64,000 nt of DNA. Source: Uranotaenia lowii (lineage: Eukaryota; Arthropoda; Insecta; Diptera; Culicidae). The notes under the pieces were generated by a model. The model had not been told where the DNA came from and searched no databases. It saw only the letters and a list, made by a program, of their open reading frames with translations. Within the stretch, counting starts at the first letter, position 1. Every line of letters starts with the position of its first letter. The position numbers and the translations under genes were made by a program. The DNA lies in NCBI RefSeq assembly GCF_029784155.1, contig NC_073691.1, forward strand, positions 141,848,433-141,912,432, given 5' to 3'. Shown one piece after another: positions 34,732 through 45,210 of the stretch.

Positions 34732-36447
34732 ATGCCGAAAAAGATGGGCATAAACTCGAAGGCCGTCGAGGCACGGGAAAGAAAGGCAGAAGCGAAAAAA
34801 GTGGCTTCAGATAAAGCGGCCAAGGCAGCCGAAGATGCTCTCTGGGCCGACGACGACAAACAGCTAGCAAAGAAGAAAAAACAAAAGGTATGATTAAAAA
34901 AGTAATAAATTAATACAAACACGCAGCCTGTGAATTTTTACAATATTTCTGAATGTTAACTGAATGTTGTTTAACGTCTCGGATGGGGACAGCCATTTCT
35001 ACTGGGCGTACATTTCTAAATTGCACGAAAGTTTGCATGCAACAAAATTGCATACGATAATATTGCATAAAACCTATAAATCAAGTAATTCTTTGTCGAA
35101 AATTCAATAAAATCAAGAATTCAAAACGCCCATTTTCTAAAATTTGTTTTCTGCTCTTGTAATCTTTCGGATATTTGAATCTTTTTTTCGAAATTTATAT
35201 AAAATACTTCAAACTTAATTTTTTTTCTCCCTTCGGGTTTTTTTGGAAATTTCGAAGGGTAGGGGAGGTTGGGGAAGGCGGTTGAAACAAAAGAAGAAAT
35301 TGATATTTGCTCCAGCCTCATTGTACTAAAAATATATATTTAATACATGAAAATGTTTATGCAGATATAAATAAATATGAAATACGTTTGAGCATCCAAA
35401 ATTGTGGTCCGAGAATTTTAAGTTTGCACAAAGGAAAAGAAAAGTTTAAGTTACAAGGCTGCAAAAATGATAGGTGGTTTGGTCAAATATCAGGAGACCA
35501 TGACAAAACTATAATGATATTCAGGAAACAAAACTAGTTTTTCTTAGTTTGCATGAATAAATGCGAAATACGGGTACTGTAGACGCCTTAATTTATGCAA
35601 CTGAAGCAAACAGAGTATTGGCTGGCCTTCATTTTATATCGAGAATAATTGACTAAATATCATATGATCCAAAGATTATAATCGGATAAATGGTTTAAGC
35701 TATTTCATTACAGATTTTGTTAGATGTTCTGATCATTGAACAAAAAAATCAACTACAATTTCATTTTTTTTTTTTGAAAATCTGGACAATTCAGTACGGT
35801 ACATTTTAAAGATAGTTTTTCTAAAGAACTGCTATCTAAAACTTTGGCGGACGTTACATCTTGAAAAACAAACATATGATTAATAAAAAATACTTATTTA
35901 CTTTCTAACTTACTTACGTACTTACTTATTTACTTACTTACTGATGGAACGGTCTCTTTTTCCGAATCAGGAAGATGAGGAACGCAAGAAAGCCGAACTA
36001 GCCAAGAAAAAAGCGGAAACTAAAGCACTGTTGGAGCAGGAAATGAGCTCGATAAAGGTTACCCCCAAGGTTTCGGTTCAGAAGGTAACCCGTTCTCAGA
36101 TCGAGGCAGAGGTGGAAAAACGGAACAAAGCCGTCGAGCGCTTAAATGCCCCACCAAAGGCGGCACCTGCGGTCACAAAGTCGGTTCCAATAGAGGAAAA
36201 TCTCAACCGTGTGATGGCCGATACGGAAATAGCACAAACCATCGACCAAGCGATCTCTATTCTGAGCGTCAAAGATACCACTGACGATCGACACCCGGAG
36301 AAACGAATGAAGGCAGCCTACAAAGCGTACGAGGAAGAACACCTAGTCCGACTGAAACAGGAGTGTCCCTCGTTAAAGCTTTCCCAACTTAAGCAAATGA
36401 TTTTCAAAGACTGGCAAAAAGCCCCGGAAAACCCGATGAACCAGTAA
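34732..36447 (+). CDS. CCDC124: CCDC124, ribosome-associated coiled-coil protein, two exons
   Basis: Exon 1 is 34732-34887 (ATG in an aaaATGCCG context, GTATGA donor). Exon 2 is 35971-36447 (tccgaatcag acceptor). The product is 210 residues, close to human CCDC124 (223). The N-terminus MPKKMGINSKAVEARERKAE is the conserved family start. A highly charged Lys/Glu/Ala coiled coil follows to about residue 90, then the conserved C-terminal domain (IEENLNRVMAD, DRHPEKRMKAAYKAYEE, LKLSQLKQMIFKDWQKAPEN). CCDC124 and its yeast counterpart Lso2 bind idle 80S ribosomes and help their recovery; human CCDC124 is also reported at the midbody. The 1.1-kb intron holds no recognisable gene. The gene is intact. 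Confidence 0.93.
34888..35970 (+). other. Intron of CCDC124
   Basis: This AT-rich intron has only short chance ORFs. A ttacttac-type repeat (about 35891-35943) lies just before the acceptor. Confidence 0.6.
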
Positions 36448-36765
36448 ATTGTAGGATTCCAGTTTATTCGGAATTTAATATTTATTCTAATCAAATTGGT
36501 GATTCATTGGGCTAAGTCAAGCGAAATTTAGCTTGGTTTTCGTGTGTTCGTATAAGAAATATAATTTCAAAGATTGTGCATAGTATTTATGAACTTAAAT
36601 TATTCATTTTCGAACTCCAAACTACATACAGGCATAATTAAGAATTTTGTACATGTTTGTTGCTCCCCCCTGTACTTGTATGACGGCTATAACGAGGCAT
36701 TCAAAAAAGGACTTCTTACGGATGGTGATGGCGTAACAATATTCGTCAATAATCGTCAAATAGAT
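36448..36765 (+). other. 3' flank of CCDC124
   Basis: Probable 3'UTR and spacer. A short ORF starting at 36574 is not conserved in appearance. No canonical AATAAA was seen close to the stop. Confidence 0.4.
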
Positions 36766-37234
36766 TTTTCAAATAATTTAAACTTAAAAAAAAATTAATA
36801 GGACTAATCTATTAAATTTGGTAGAGCATTAAATTAGTGTTTGATGATCATGTAAATGAAAAATAGAACCAGTTTTGCCAGTACAATATAACAGCTTCAA
36901 CCGGTTTCAAGTAACTGTATCCAAGTAACCAATCTTACAAACAATTCGCTTTTGTCTTTTCGTTGAGTCATAAGTTTCCTCTCGTAGAAACAGTGCATCA
37001 AACTCGATTGAAACTAGAAATTTAGCTTAGCAAATCTTTGGAAGTTTCTGCAGTATAATTGCTCTTCAATCGATTTCATCATGCCGCAAACTAACTCGAA
37101 AGAGTCATTTATTTTTAAAACTTATTTATTTCTTTCCTCTAATCAATCAAACAGTTTCATATTGCAATGTCGTGAATCAATTTTTTGGGGAAAATCACCG
37201 AGTGATGCTGCATTTAATTTAGAACGGTTCTATT

Positions 37235-37746
37235 TGTTCAGGCATGGTAATCGAGCAGCGAGGTAGTCAGCAGGATTTCGACACGTCGTAGTAGGACGCG
37301 GCGCGCGTGGCGCGCGAAATATTTCATCGCTATAGAAGTCTTGTTATGAAAGCCGCGAATTGTTTTAGCGGATGAAAAGGACGTTCTATTCAACAGCAGA
37401 AAAGAAGATCGGCTTGGGTTTTCCGAAACGCCATTCCAGCGATCACTTCACTTCAGTTTGTTCCATCACGACGGCAAGACGGCCAGGCCGCAATTTTCTA
37501 AGTTATACTTACTGTCTCAATAATTGTTAAGTGTTAGAAATAAATTAAATATAAGTTATTAAAGTTCGTTTAAAGTCCAAAATAAATGTTTAGTGAATAG
37601 TGCAAATAAATTGTTTGAACTGCAAGTGCGAGTTGTCATCATTTGACCGTAAAAAGTAAGCTCAAGAACTTACCCGAAAATTTGGAGTTGGTGTCCGCAT
37701 CGTTTAATGTCTGGGAATCACCCACTGCTACCCTGAGCCCTCGACA
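37235..37746 (+). repeat. 5' LTR of the BEL/Pao element
   Basis: 512 bp, TG...CA ends, preceded by TSD CTATT. It contains a GC-rich palindromic patch (ggcgcgcgtggcgcgc). Confidence 0.93.
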
Positions 37747-37748
37747 TT

Positions 37749-37766
37749 TGGTCCTTCGAGCCGGAT
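37749..37766 (+). other. Primer-binding site (tRNA-Tyr type) of the BEL/Pao element
   Basis: TGGTCCTTCGAGCCGGAT is the complement of an insect tRNA-Tyr 3' end (...TCGAAGGACCA). It starts two bases after the LTR, the normal position. Confidence 0.75.
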
Positions 37767-38315
37767 GAGGCCCTGAATCCGGAACGGATCCGGATTTGAC
37801 CTATTCGGAAGCTACAGCACCGATAGCCCCAACGCCATCGTAAAAACGGACGCCCCACGCCATCTTTGGGAACGCAGTTCTGCTTGTCAAAGCAAAGAAA
37901 TATACAAGGCATATTTCTATCCTCAAAAAGGTTAGTAGCACTCCAATCGCACTACATTCCGTGTTCATCCCTACCGGATCTTTTTTTTGTTGCACATATC
38001 ATCATTGTATACGGCTACACACATCACATCATCTCCGTCGGAGTGCCGCGGAGCGATTCGACACCCATCCGTGCCTGGAACAAACCATCATCAACAACAC
38101 TTAACATCAATTCGATCAAGCACCCCAAATTTCATCACCCGAGATCATCATCACCCTATAGAATCAACACTTCCAAGCGACAATTCATTAGCAGCAGGAT
38201 TATATAAAAATACAAGGCAATATCCTTGCCTTGCTAAGGTAATTAGCATTCCAATCAATGTATTGTTGCTTTCGGAGCTACTTGGTCTGAAATTTTAGAT
38301 CCAACATCGCATATC

Positions 38316-41279
38316 ATGTCGGCCACCGAGCGAAAACTGCGCAGCCTAAAAGCCCGTCGGCGCAGTTTATCAGCATCTTTCATCAACATCAGCAAATTCG
38401 TCGATAGTTTTCAAGAAACCCGAGACACCGCAGAAGCACCAGTCCGACTAGAAGCTCTCATCGAAATCTGGTCGGAATACGCGAAGGTCCAATCTGAATT
38501 GGAAACCCTGGACGAAACACCTGAAGCACTAGATAAGTATCTCGAGCAAAAAACCACGTTTGAATCCGCCTTTTATAGAGTCAAAGGATTCCTGCTACAA
38601 AAATGCCCCCCACAAGCCACAGTACAAGCACCATCTCATTTCACACAGCCCCACCAAACGCATGTTAAGTTGCCCGATGTCAAATTGCCCATCTTTTCTG
38701 GAAATTTCGAGAACTGGCTCAATTTCCATGACCTGTTTGTTTCACTGGTACACTCGTCACAAGAACTATCGAGCATCCAGAAATTTTATTATTTGCGATC
38801 TTCGCTTACTGGAGAGGCTCTTCAACTTATACAAACCATCCCTATATCCGCCACAAACTACTCCGTTGCTTGGAATTTGCTGAACCAACATTTCCAAAAT
38901 TCCCGCATTCTTAAAAGAAACTACGTCCAAACGCTTTTCGACTTTCCAATTCTCCGACGGGAATCGCATATAGAACTACACTCGCTGGTCGAAAAATTTG
39001 AAGCAAACGTACGAATTTTAAAGCAACTGGGAGAATCTACTGAACACTGGGACTTGCTTTTAATTCACCTTCTCTCCAGTCGCTTAGATCACACCACCCG
39101 CAGAGATTGGGAAGAATATTCTTCCGCCAGTGATAACATATCTTTCCGAAACCTCACTGATTTCATCCAACGCCGAGTAACTGTCCTCGAACAGTTATCT
39201 TCCAAATCACACACTGAAACCCATCCTCAACCACAAAATCGCCAATCAAATCCACGTTCAGGAAGCTACAGTGCATTCCAAAGACCCAGAAAAGCATTTT
39301 GCTTCGCATGCCCACATGATCACTACTTATTCCAATGCCCCACTTTCTTTAATTTACCCGTTCAACAAAAAACCGCACTCGTAAAACAAAACAAACTTTG
39401 CCTAAATTGTTTCCGAAGAGGCCACTACTCGAGAAAATGTCCGTCGGAGAACTGCTGCAAGAATTGCCGATCAAGACACCACACGCTTCTTTGCCCCAAT
39501 ACACATACCCATACCAATTCAAACCCCGCTAAAACAATCCCCAACACACTACCGGCCAACGTCGAACAGCAACCGTCATCAGCCCCAGCTCCAGCTCCGA
39601 GAATCAACATAGCTTACTCCGGGATCAACAGCACCAGCACCAGTTGCCACAAACCAACCTTCGATCGATCCCGAGTAATCTTAGCCACGGCCGTGGTAGT
39701 GGTAGTCGATGACGAAGGGAACCAACATTTAGCTCGCGCCTTACTGGATTCAGGCAGCGAATGTTGTTTTGCCACTAATCGCCTGTACAATCTCATGCAG
39801 ACCCGACGTACAAAGGTTAATTTACCGATAGTTGGAATTGGAAACTTATCGACCAGAGTCAAGTTTCGATTCCAAGCCGTGATCAAATCACGTAATTCTA
39901 GCTACACTACTTCGATTCCCATGTTAATTTTGCCAAAAGCCTCGATAGAATTACCAGCCTCAAACATTGATATTTCTGAGTGGCCTATTCCAGAAAATTT
40001 AACGCTTGCTGACCCAGAGTTTCACCAAAGGAAGCCCATTGATCTAGTTCTTGGTGCTGAGATATTTTTCGAGTTGTTTTCAACACCCGGTCAAATTTGT
40101 TTGGGTGAATCGATACCGTTATTTGTTAACACCGTTTTCGGTTGGGTGGTATCAGGAAAAACCAAATCCGATATTGATACACCACAATCAATTCCCATTG
40201 TATGTCAATTTGCCCGAATCGAAACGGAGAATCGAGTGGAGAAATTTAAGGTGATTGACGAAGACTCATTCATTGCATCCTATTCGTCAGAGGAGATAAA
40301 ATGTGAAGAAGACCCCCACCAAACGATCTATCGTAGTTTGAAAGATGACGTCATTAATCAGCTGGGCGACGATCTGAAACCTAGAGGTCCGTTGCATGTA
40401 TTGGGAAATCAACTGGTTGAAGAAGCTGCTAGGGGCGACCAACATAGACAATTATTTACGGAGTATATTCGGCTCAGTCACATGGCACTAGTGACCGACT
40501 GCGAGCATACATCCAAACTAGATTCTCAAGTCCCCCACTACTCTGAAATGCGCAATAGAAGTACGAAAATCAACGTCTTTGTTTTACACGGTTCCTCTTA
40601 TACAACCTTGAACACTTCAAGGCAGCACTTGAGAACGATCAACAAGCGATCTCGCTCTCATCGATTTGTTTTGGTTGCTGATATACACAATATGTATTGG
40701 CAAATACTTATCCATCCAACTGATCATCCATTACAGCTCTCGTCTCCCGATCAACTAACACAGGAAGATGATCGCACGACGCATGATGAAGCTTCGGCTC
40801 GTGTTTTCACCACTCGAGTTCGTCAACAGCGGAAAGATGTAAACATGGACATCATCCCCAGGGCGAAGACGGTGGCAGGGAAGGAGGTATGGAATTCCGA
40901 AATTGTATTGGGACGCATTCCGGCTGAGCGAAAGGCGCTTCAGCTGTCGAGAAATTCAGATCGGAACGGATCATTTCAAGCACTTGGGCTTTATGTGGAG
41001 CAGGGCTCGAATGGAGCAGCATTCAAATCTTATACAAATTCGAGTATTTTAGCGGATGGAGTTTTTCACGGTTTTTTCTTGGCAGATATGGGTTCAATTT
41101 CCTCATGGTGGCAGGGGCCAGCACTGGTATTCTACACAGCATACGTACCGAGGTTCAGCACCAATTCACGACTGCGGAAGGGCGAGATAAATCCCCAGAG
41201 GATCAACACCAACGAGTACCACCCAGTACACCCTCTTGTTTGCTTCACACAACAGCAGCCTTTGGTCAACAACAAGTAG
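38316..41279 (+). CDS. BEL/Pao gag-protease polyprotein with an RT remnant
   Basis: The 987-residue ORF starts MSATERKLRSLKARRRSL. Residues about 1-310 are a Pao-type gag (DUF1759 style, with VKLPDVKLPIFSGNFENWLN). CCHC knuckles follow: FCFACPHDHYLFQC, LCLNCFRRGHYSRKC and CKNCRSRHHTLLC. The retropepsin-like domain (DUF1758 style) has ARALLDSGSECCFATN with the catalytic DSG, and VFGWVVSGK near residue 610. An RT beginning is recognisable (VPHYSEM, then RFVLVADIHNMYWQILIHP), but it lacks the catalytic YxDD block. The last roughly 170 residues resemble no pol domain, consistent with deletion and fusion to non-homologous sequence. No RNase H or integrase. Confidence 0.88.
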   Translation: MSATERKLRSLKARRRSLSASFINISKFVDSFQETRDTAEAPVRLEALIEIWSEYAKVQSELETLDETPEALDKYLEQKTTFESAFYRVKGFLLQKCPPQATVQAPSHFTQPHQTHVKLPDVKLPIFSGNFENWLNFHDLFVSLVHSSQELSSIQKFYYLRSSLTGEALQLIQTIPISATNYSVAWNLLNQHFQNSRILKRNYVQTLFDFPILRRESHIELHSLVEKFEANVRILKQLGESTEHWDLLLIHLLSSRLDHTTRRDWEEYSSASDNISFRNLTDFIQRRVTVLEQLSSKSHTETHPQPQNRQSNPRSGSYSAFQRPRKAFCFACPHDHYLFQCPTFFNLPVQQKTALVKQNKLCLNCFRRGHYSRKCPSENCCKNCRSRHHTLLCPNTHTHTNSNPAKTIPNTLPANVEQQPSSAPAPAPRINIAYSGINSTSTSCHKPTFDRSRVILATAVVVVVDDEGNQHLARALLDSGSECCFATNRLYNLMQTRRTKVNLPIVGIGNLSTRVKFRFQAVIKSRNSSYTTSIPMLILPKASIELPASNIDISEWPIPENLTLADPEFHQRKPIDLVLGAEIFFELFSTPGQICLGESIPLFVNTVFGWVVSGKTKSDIDTPQSIPIVCQFARIETENRVEKFKVIDEDSFIASYSSEEIKCEEDPHQTIYRSLKDDVINQLGDDLKPRGPLHVLGNQLVEEAARGDQHRQLFTEYIRLSHMALVTDCEHTSKLDSQVPHYSEMRNRSTKINVFVLHGSSYTTLNTSRQHLRTINKRSRSHRFVLVADIHNMYWQILIHPTDHPLQLSSPDQLTQEDDRTTHDEASARVFTTRVRQQRKDVNMDIIPRAKTVAGKEVWNSEIVLGRIPAERKALQLSRNSDRNGSFQALGLYVEQGSNGAAFKSYTNSSILADGVFHGFFLADMGSISSWWQGPALVFYTAYVPRFSTNSRLRKGEINPQRINTNEYHPVHPLVCFTQQQPLVNNK

Positions 41280-42374
41280 CGAAGCCAGCTCGATGACGTC
41301 ATCAAAGTAGAAGAACCACACGAACCCAAACAGCTGATCGATCAGCTGATGACCGGAGAAGCAGCAACCAGAGCCAGACATTCTCCGAGTAGTTTCATCC
41401 ATTCTCTCTATTTAGTTGCACTGTTGGACACCGGCTCGGATCGCACCACCACCATACCGAAGAGATTCTCCGGGCAAGGCATTTTTAGCTGTATTCGTTT
41501 GGGTTTCGAAAACTTTGTTTACTTTGCACTTGGGGTAGACTTTGAACAGGCAAATTCTGGCGACTTTCCAATTAAAGTGTGCGTCATCGATCTATACGAT
41601 AGCAGCGATAGTAATTGGGTTGTTCCGGCAAATGAGATACGAGAGAATTCCCGAAGCAACGACTTCAATAGTCGTTCGGCTCCGAAAATCCGAAGATGCG
41701 TTTAGTTGGGTTTTAAAAATTTCGAACCTTCAAGAGGATACGTGGTTTATAAGAAGCAGCGATCAGCTCGGCTCAGAACCAGCTCGAGCCAGTCTCGAAT
41801 AAACATTTGAGCTTGATGTAGCTAATATGAGAAGGGCTAAAAATTTTTATGAGAATGAGATGTGGATTATGAGGTAGCATTGGGAGATTGGGAGCAGTAA
41901 ACAGGACACACATGATACAAATCGATCACCTATGTAATGGGCAAACATTTTGGGCAATCATAAGTTATCGATCGGAGAAGACGGGATGGCTTATGTTTCG
42001 GCTGCAAAGCTTTGCAGTCAATCGCATCAACCGATTGAAAGATGAATGAAAGTGGATGTTCATCAATCAATACCAGCAACAAAATTTTGAACGGAAATTG
42101 GCATGAATGATTGAGGATAGCAGATATGAATTGAAGTACAAGGCCCCCTGATATTTTGGGTCCCAGGTGAGGACCATTCCAATATTTTACCTGTTATTGT
42201 CCGGGTCTACCGGGTCTTATATTTTCCCCAGAATCGAAACCCATGGTTTTTCGGCATCAGCGACGCAAGGTCAGGCACGATACGAGTTACCGTTCAGACG
42301 GTGACACTTCTTCTTCCATACAAGCGAGCGATTACAACAGTATCCAGAAATTACCATTTCTGGAGGTGGCAGGA
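41280..42374 (+). other. 3' untranslated interior of the BEL/Pao element
   Basis: No recognisable pol. An ORF at 41349-41705 shows no family motif. The sequence near 42140-42250 (tgatattttgggtcccagg) resembles a short untranslated leader to the 3' LTR. The purine-rich tract ends at 42374. Confidence 0.45.
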
Positions 42375-42886
42375 TGTTCAGGCATGGTAATCGAGCAGCG
42401 AGGTAGTCAGCAGGATTTCGACACGTCGTAGTAGGACGCGGCGCGCGTGGCGCGCGAAATATTTCATCGCTATAGAAGTCTTGTTATGAAAGCCGCGAAT
42501 TGTTTTAGCGGATGAAAAGGACGTTCTATTCAACAGCAGAAAAGAAGATCGGCTTGGGTTTTCCGAAACGCCATTCCAGCGATCACTTCACTTCAGTTTG
42601 TTCCATCACGACGGCAAGACGGCCAGGCCGCAATTTTCTAAGTTATACTTACTGTCTCAATAATTGTTAAGTGTTAGAAATAAATTAAATATAAGTTATT
42701 AAAGTTCGTTTAAAGTCCAAAATAAATGTTTAGTGAATAGTGCAAATAAATTGTTTGAACTGCAAGTGCGAGTTGTCATCATTTGACCGTAAAAAGTAAG
42801 CTCAAGAACTTACCCGAAAATTTGGAGTTGGTGTCCGCATCGTTTAATGTCTGGGAATCACCCACTGCTACCCTGAGCCCTCGACA
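42375..42886 (+). repeat. 3' LTR of the BEL/Pao element
   Basis: 512 bp, identical by eye to the 5' LTR, followed by TSD CTATT at 42887-42891. Confidence 0.93.
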
Positions 42887-42985
42887 CTATTATTCATTTA
42901 TATGATATCAAATACTAATTTAGTGTTCTACCAAATTTAAAAGATTAGTTCCATTGTTTTTTTTTTTTAGTTTAAATGATTTGAA

Positions 42986-43211
42986 AACTCGCATTTAAAT
43001 GTCTGTGTGTATTTTCAATCATTCAAATCTCTACTAGTTCTACCGATTTTCCCGCTAATTTCAAATGGAAATGGTTCCGCTTATCATAAAAAATAATCAC
43101 AAAAAAGGGGGTGTTGCGAAAATGTGCACTTTTCGATGGACGAGCCTTCCAAAATTGCCAATAAAATACACTAAATTAGGCTTGCCAGATACTTTCAGTA
43201 AAAAGCGGGAC
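42986..43211. other. Spacer between LTR elements
   Basis: No gene. It ends with aaaagcggga followed by ATTTC, the left target duplication of the copia-type element. The flanks left and right of that element (gcgggacattt and ccgggacattt) look alike. Confidence 0.4.
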
Positions 43212-43216
43212 ATTTC

Positions 43217-43438
43217 TGTTGATGCAGCACTTTGGGCAGTGGAAAGGAGAGACTTGTTCTGTTTGACGGTAGAATTTGGAATGACTTTATTTTTTACTTT
43301 GCGTTCTATTTATACTAGTCTGTTCCCTAGAGATTCATAGGGAACCATAGTTACAATAATTTGTTTGTTAATGATAACACCAACATGCGTGTGTTGTTAT
43401 TCATCTCATCGATTACTTCGATGAGACGAATCTCAACA
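43217..43438 (-). repeat. 3' LTR of the copia-type element
   Basis: 222 bp; on the minus strand it begins TGTTGAGATTCGTCTCATCG and ends with TGCATCAACA. It is the full-length copy compared with 44153-44360. Confidence 0.82.
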
Positions 43439-44152
43439 CTCCTCCTCAACACACGCTGTTAACAGTTATCCAACTGCAATCTCTCCGGTGGCTCCTCCTA
43501 AAGTGGCTACTCCTCCTCGACACACACCGAACCTTATCGTCTTCAGCACGACTAGGTTTCGCTCGACGACCTTCCACCGGTTTCGCCCGACGACCATTTC
43601 CTGGCTCACTCGACGACAACCTGTCTTCGGTTCGCTCGACGACAACCTCCCGTCGGCTTGACGCTCCTTGCAGTCCGTAGCCCATTCTCAAGTCTTTTCG
43701 CCTTCCCAGTGGCCTGACGATCCTCTTCGGATTCCCGGCTCGACCACCTCCAACGGATTCCAGGTTCGACACATCCGCACGGATTCCCGGTTCGACTGCC
43801 TTCCAATTGGATACCAGGCTAAACCACCTTCCAATTGCTTCCCGGCTCGATGCCACCGAATGGTTTTCCCAGCTCGACGCCACCGAAAGGATTCCCAGCT
43901 CGATCACCTCCGAACGGATTTCAGGCACGACCACCTTCCATCGGATTCCAGGCATTATAACCTCCGAATGGATTCCCGGCTCGACGCCTCCGAACGGTCC
44001 CAGGCTCGATGCACTTCCAATCAGTTTCCAGGCTCGACGCACTACCAAACGGTTACCAGTTTCGACGCACTTCCAAACGGCTACCAGGTCGTCCTCCTGC
44101 CGCTGATGATTCCACTTCTCTCCTCCTTTCCACTAGTGCTGGGCCCATAACC
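43439..44152. repeat. Diverged short tandem repeats inside the copia-type element
   Basis: Repeating, imperfect units built on cgaccacc/cgacgcc + ttccaa/ccgaa + ggattcc + ggctcgac, with spacing of about 25-35 bp, occupy most of the interior. Confidence 0.6.
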
Positions 44153-44360
44153 TGTTGATGCAGCACTTTGGGCAGTGGAAAGGAGAGACTTGTTCTGTTT
44201 GACGGTAGAACTTGGAATGACTTTATTTTTTTACTTTGCGTTCTATTTATACTAGTCTGTTCCCTAGAGATTCATAGGGAACCATAGTTACAATAATTTG
44301 TTTGTTAATGATAACACCAACATGCCTGTGTTGTTATTCATCTCATCGATTACTTCGACA
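44153..44360 (-). repeat. 5' LTR of the copia-type element, with a 15-bp internal deletion
   Basis: 208 bp; on the minus strand it begins TGTCGAAGTAATCGATGAG, so the segment between TGT and CGAAG present in the partner LTR is absent. The primer-binding site follows at about 44135-44152. Confidence 0.82.
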
Positions 44361-44365
44361 ATTTC

Positions 44366-44694
44366 ACGACAAAATACCGGGACATTTAAGAAACTCTTAA
44401 AAAAAGCTAAATTTTATTGCCAAACTTATACGTATACCATCAGCCAAACTTATGCATAGAAAAGAAAGTACATTAAGGTTTTTCTTTAAACGCGTATTGA
44501 TTTTGCTCAGTTTTTCTTTTTTTGCCATAAACACGTATATTTTCCACGGTTCTCGCAAATTAACACGATATTTGAGAGAAATATTGCAAGTTCTACATGT
44601 CAACGACGGATTTTATATCGCATGAAAAACCGTTGTGCAATAGCAAATATTTTTCAAATTTGTTTTAAAAATCTGAAAACTCAAGAAAACTTTC
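44366..44694. other. Spacer left of the 10.3-kb LTR element
   Basis: AT-rich, no gene. It ends with CTTTC (44690-44694), the left target duplication of the next element. Confidence 0.45.
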
Positions 44695-45210
44695 TGTGGT
44701 GAGGTAGAATAGGAATAGGAAAAAATAAGATTATTCATAAATAGAAATAGGAATACTCATAAAATGAATAGAAAAATATGAATCAATTATTACCTACAGA
44801 ATACGAGCTAAATCTCTGAGCGTGTATTTCCATACATAGTGGATCACAAAAAGAGCACATTTAATAAAAAAAAAAATATAGGTGGAATCAAAACATAGCG
44901 GTATATAGTGTTAGTATGCTGCCCCTTAGTACCTACATGTGTGAAGCTGAAATATACTGTAGGCTGTGGGTGAACAACTTATTCAAATGGCTTTTGTATT
45001 GGTGGAAAGAAAACTTGTGAGTGGTTAATGTGTTATTGAAGGTTCGTTCGTATTTGTTTTGGAATGTTAAGCATAGGAATGATCAGTCTCTAAACTAATC
45101 TTGGAGAATGCAGTTGCGTTGGCTTTCGAGTGCGTGTTTTGGCCGACATTGCGCGGTCGAGCGGGCGGTTTTATTAGAAAATGGCGAATGTAAGAATCGC
45201 AATCACCACA
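44695..45210 (+). repeat. 5' LTR of the 10.3-kb element
   Basis: 516 bp, TGTGGTGA...TCACCACA, preceded by TSD CTTTC. Confidence 0.9.

Larger units (their letters stand above)
37235..42886 (+). mobile_element. BEL/Pao LTR retrotransposon, pol-truncated, recent insertion
   Basis: The 512-bp LTRs (37235-37746 and 42375-42886; TGTTCAGG...CCTCGACA) appear identical base for base and are flanked by the 5-bp target duplication CTATT (37230-37234 and 42887-42891). A primer-binding site, TGGTCCTTCGAGCCGGAT, begins two bases after the left LTR and matches the 3' end of tRNA-Tyr. A purine-rich stretch (tggaggtggcagga) abuts the right LTR. The single ORF (38316-41279) carries gag, protease and the start of RT only; most of RT, RNase H and integrase are missing. 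Such a copy must depend on enzymes from another element. Confidence 0.93.
36766..42985. mobile_element. Old TIR element split by the BEL/Pao insertion
   Basis: The block 36766-36846 (including aatttggtagagcattaaat) is repeated in reverse orientation at about 42898-42985 (gtgttctaccaaatttaaaa and flanks). The BEL element and one copy of its target duplication account for 5657 bp between them. The original TIR element was therefore only about 560 bp. Its outer ends are not sharply defined and no target duplication was found. Confidence 0.55.
43217..44360 (-). mobile_element. Copia-type miniature LTR element (TRIM)
   Basis: Terminal direct repeats 43217-43438 (222 bp) and 44153-44360 (208 bp) are flanked by the target duplication ATTTC (43212-43216 and 44361-44365). 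On the minus strand the right LTR is followed directly by GGTTATGGGCCCAGCACT, the copia-style site that pairs with an internal part of initiator tRNA-Met. The left LTR is preceded on that strand by the purine tract gaggaggag. Orientation is therefore minus. The 714-bp interior has no gag or pol. It is made of diverged 25-35 bp repeats around ggattcccggctcgac, which creates spurious ORFs on both strands. The shorter LTR lacks 15 bp at its 5' end. Confidence 0.85.

Noticed and set aside
35891..35943. Start of CCDC124 exon 2 at the upstream ATG (35944)
   Set aside because: The acceptor tccgaatcag ends at 35970 and joins in phase to exon 1; the extra residues are intron translated by chance.
41349..41705. 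Possible aspartic protease (LDTGSD) downstream of the BEL gag ORF
   Set aside because: Only the DTG tripeptide matches; surrounding sequence lacks protease features and the element already has its protease in the main ORF.
43446..44150. Overlapping ORFs of 160-200 codons on both strands
   Set aside because: The sequence is a short tandem repeat interior of a copia-type TRIM; both strands are open because of repeat composition, and no domain is recognisable.
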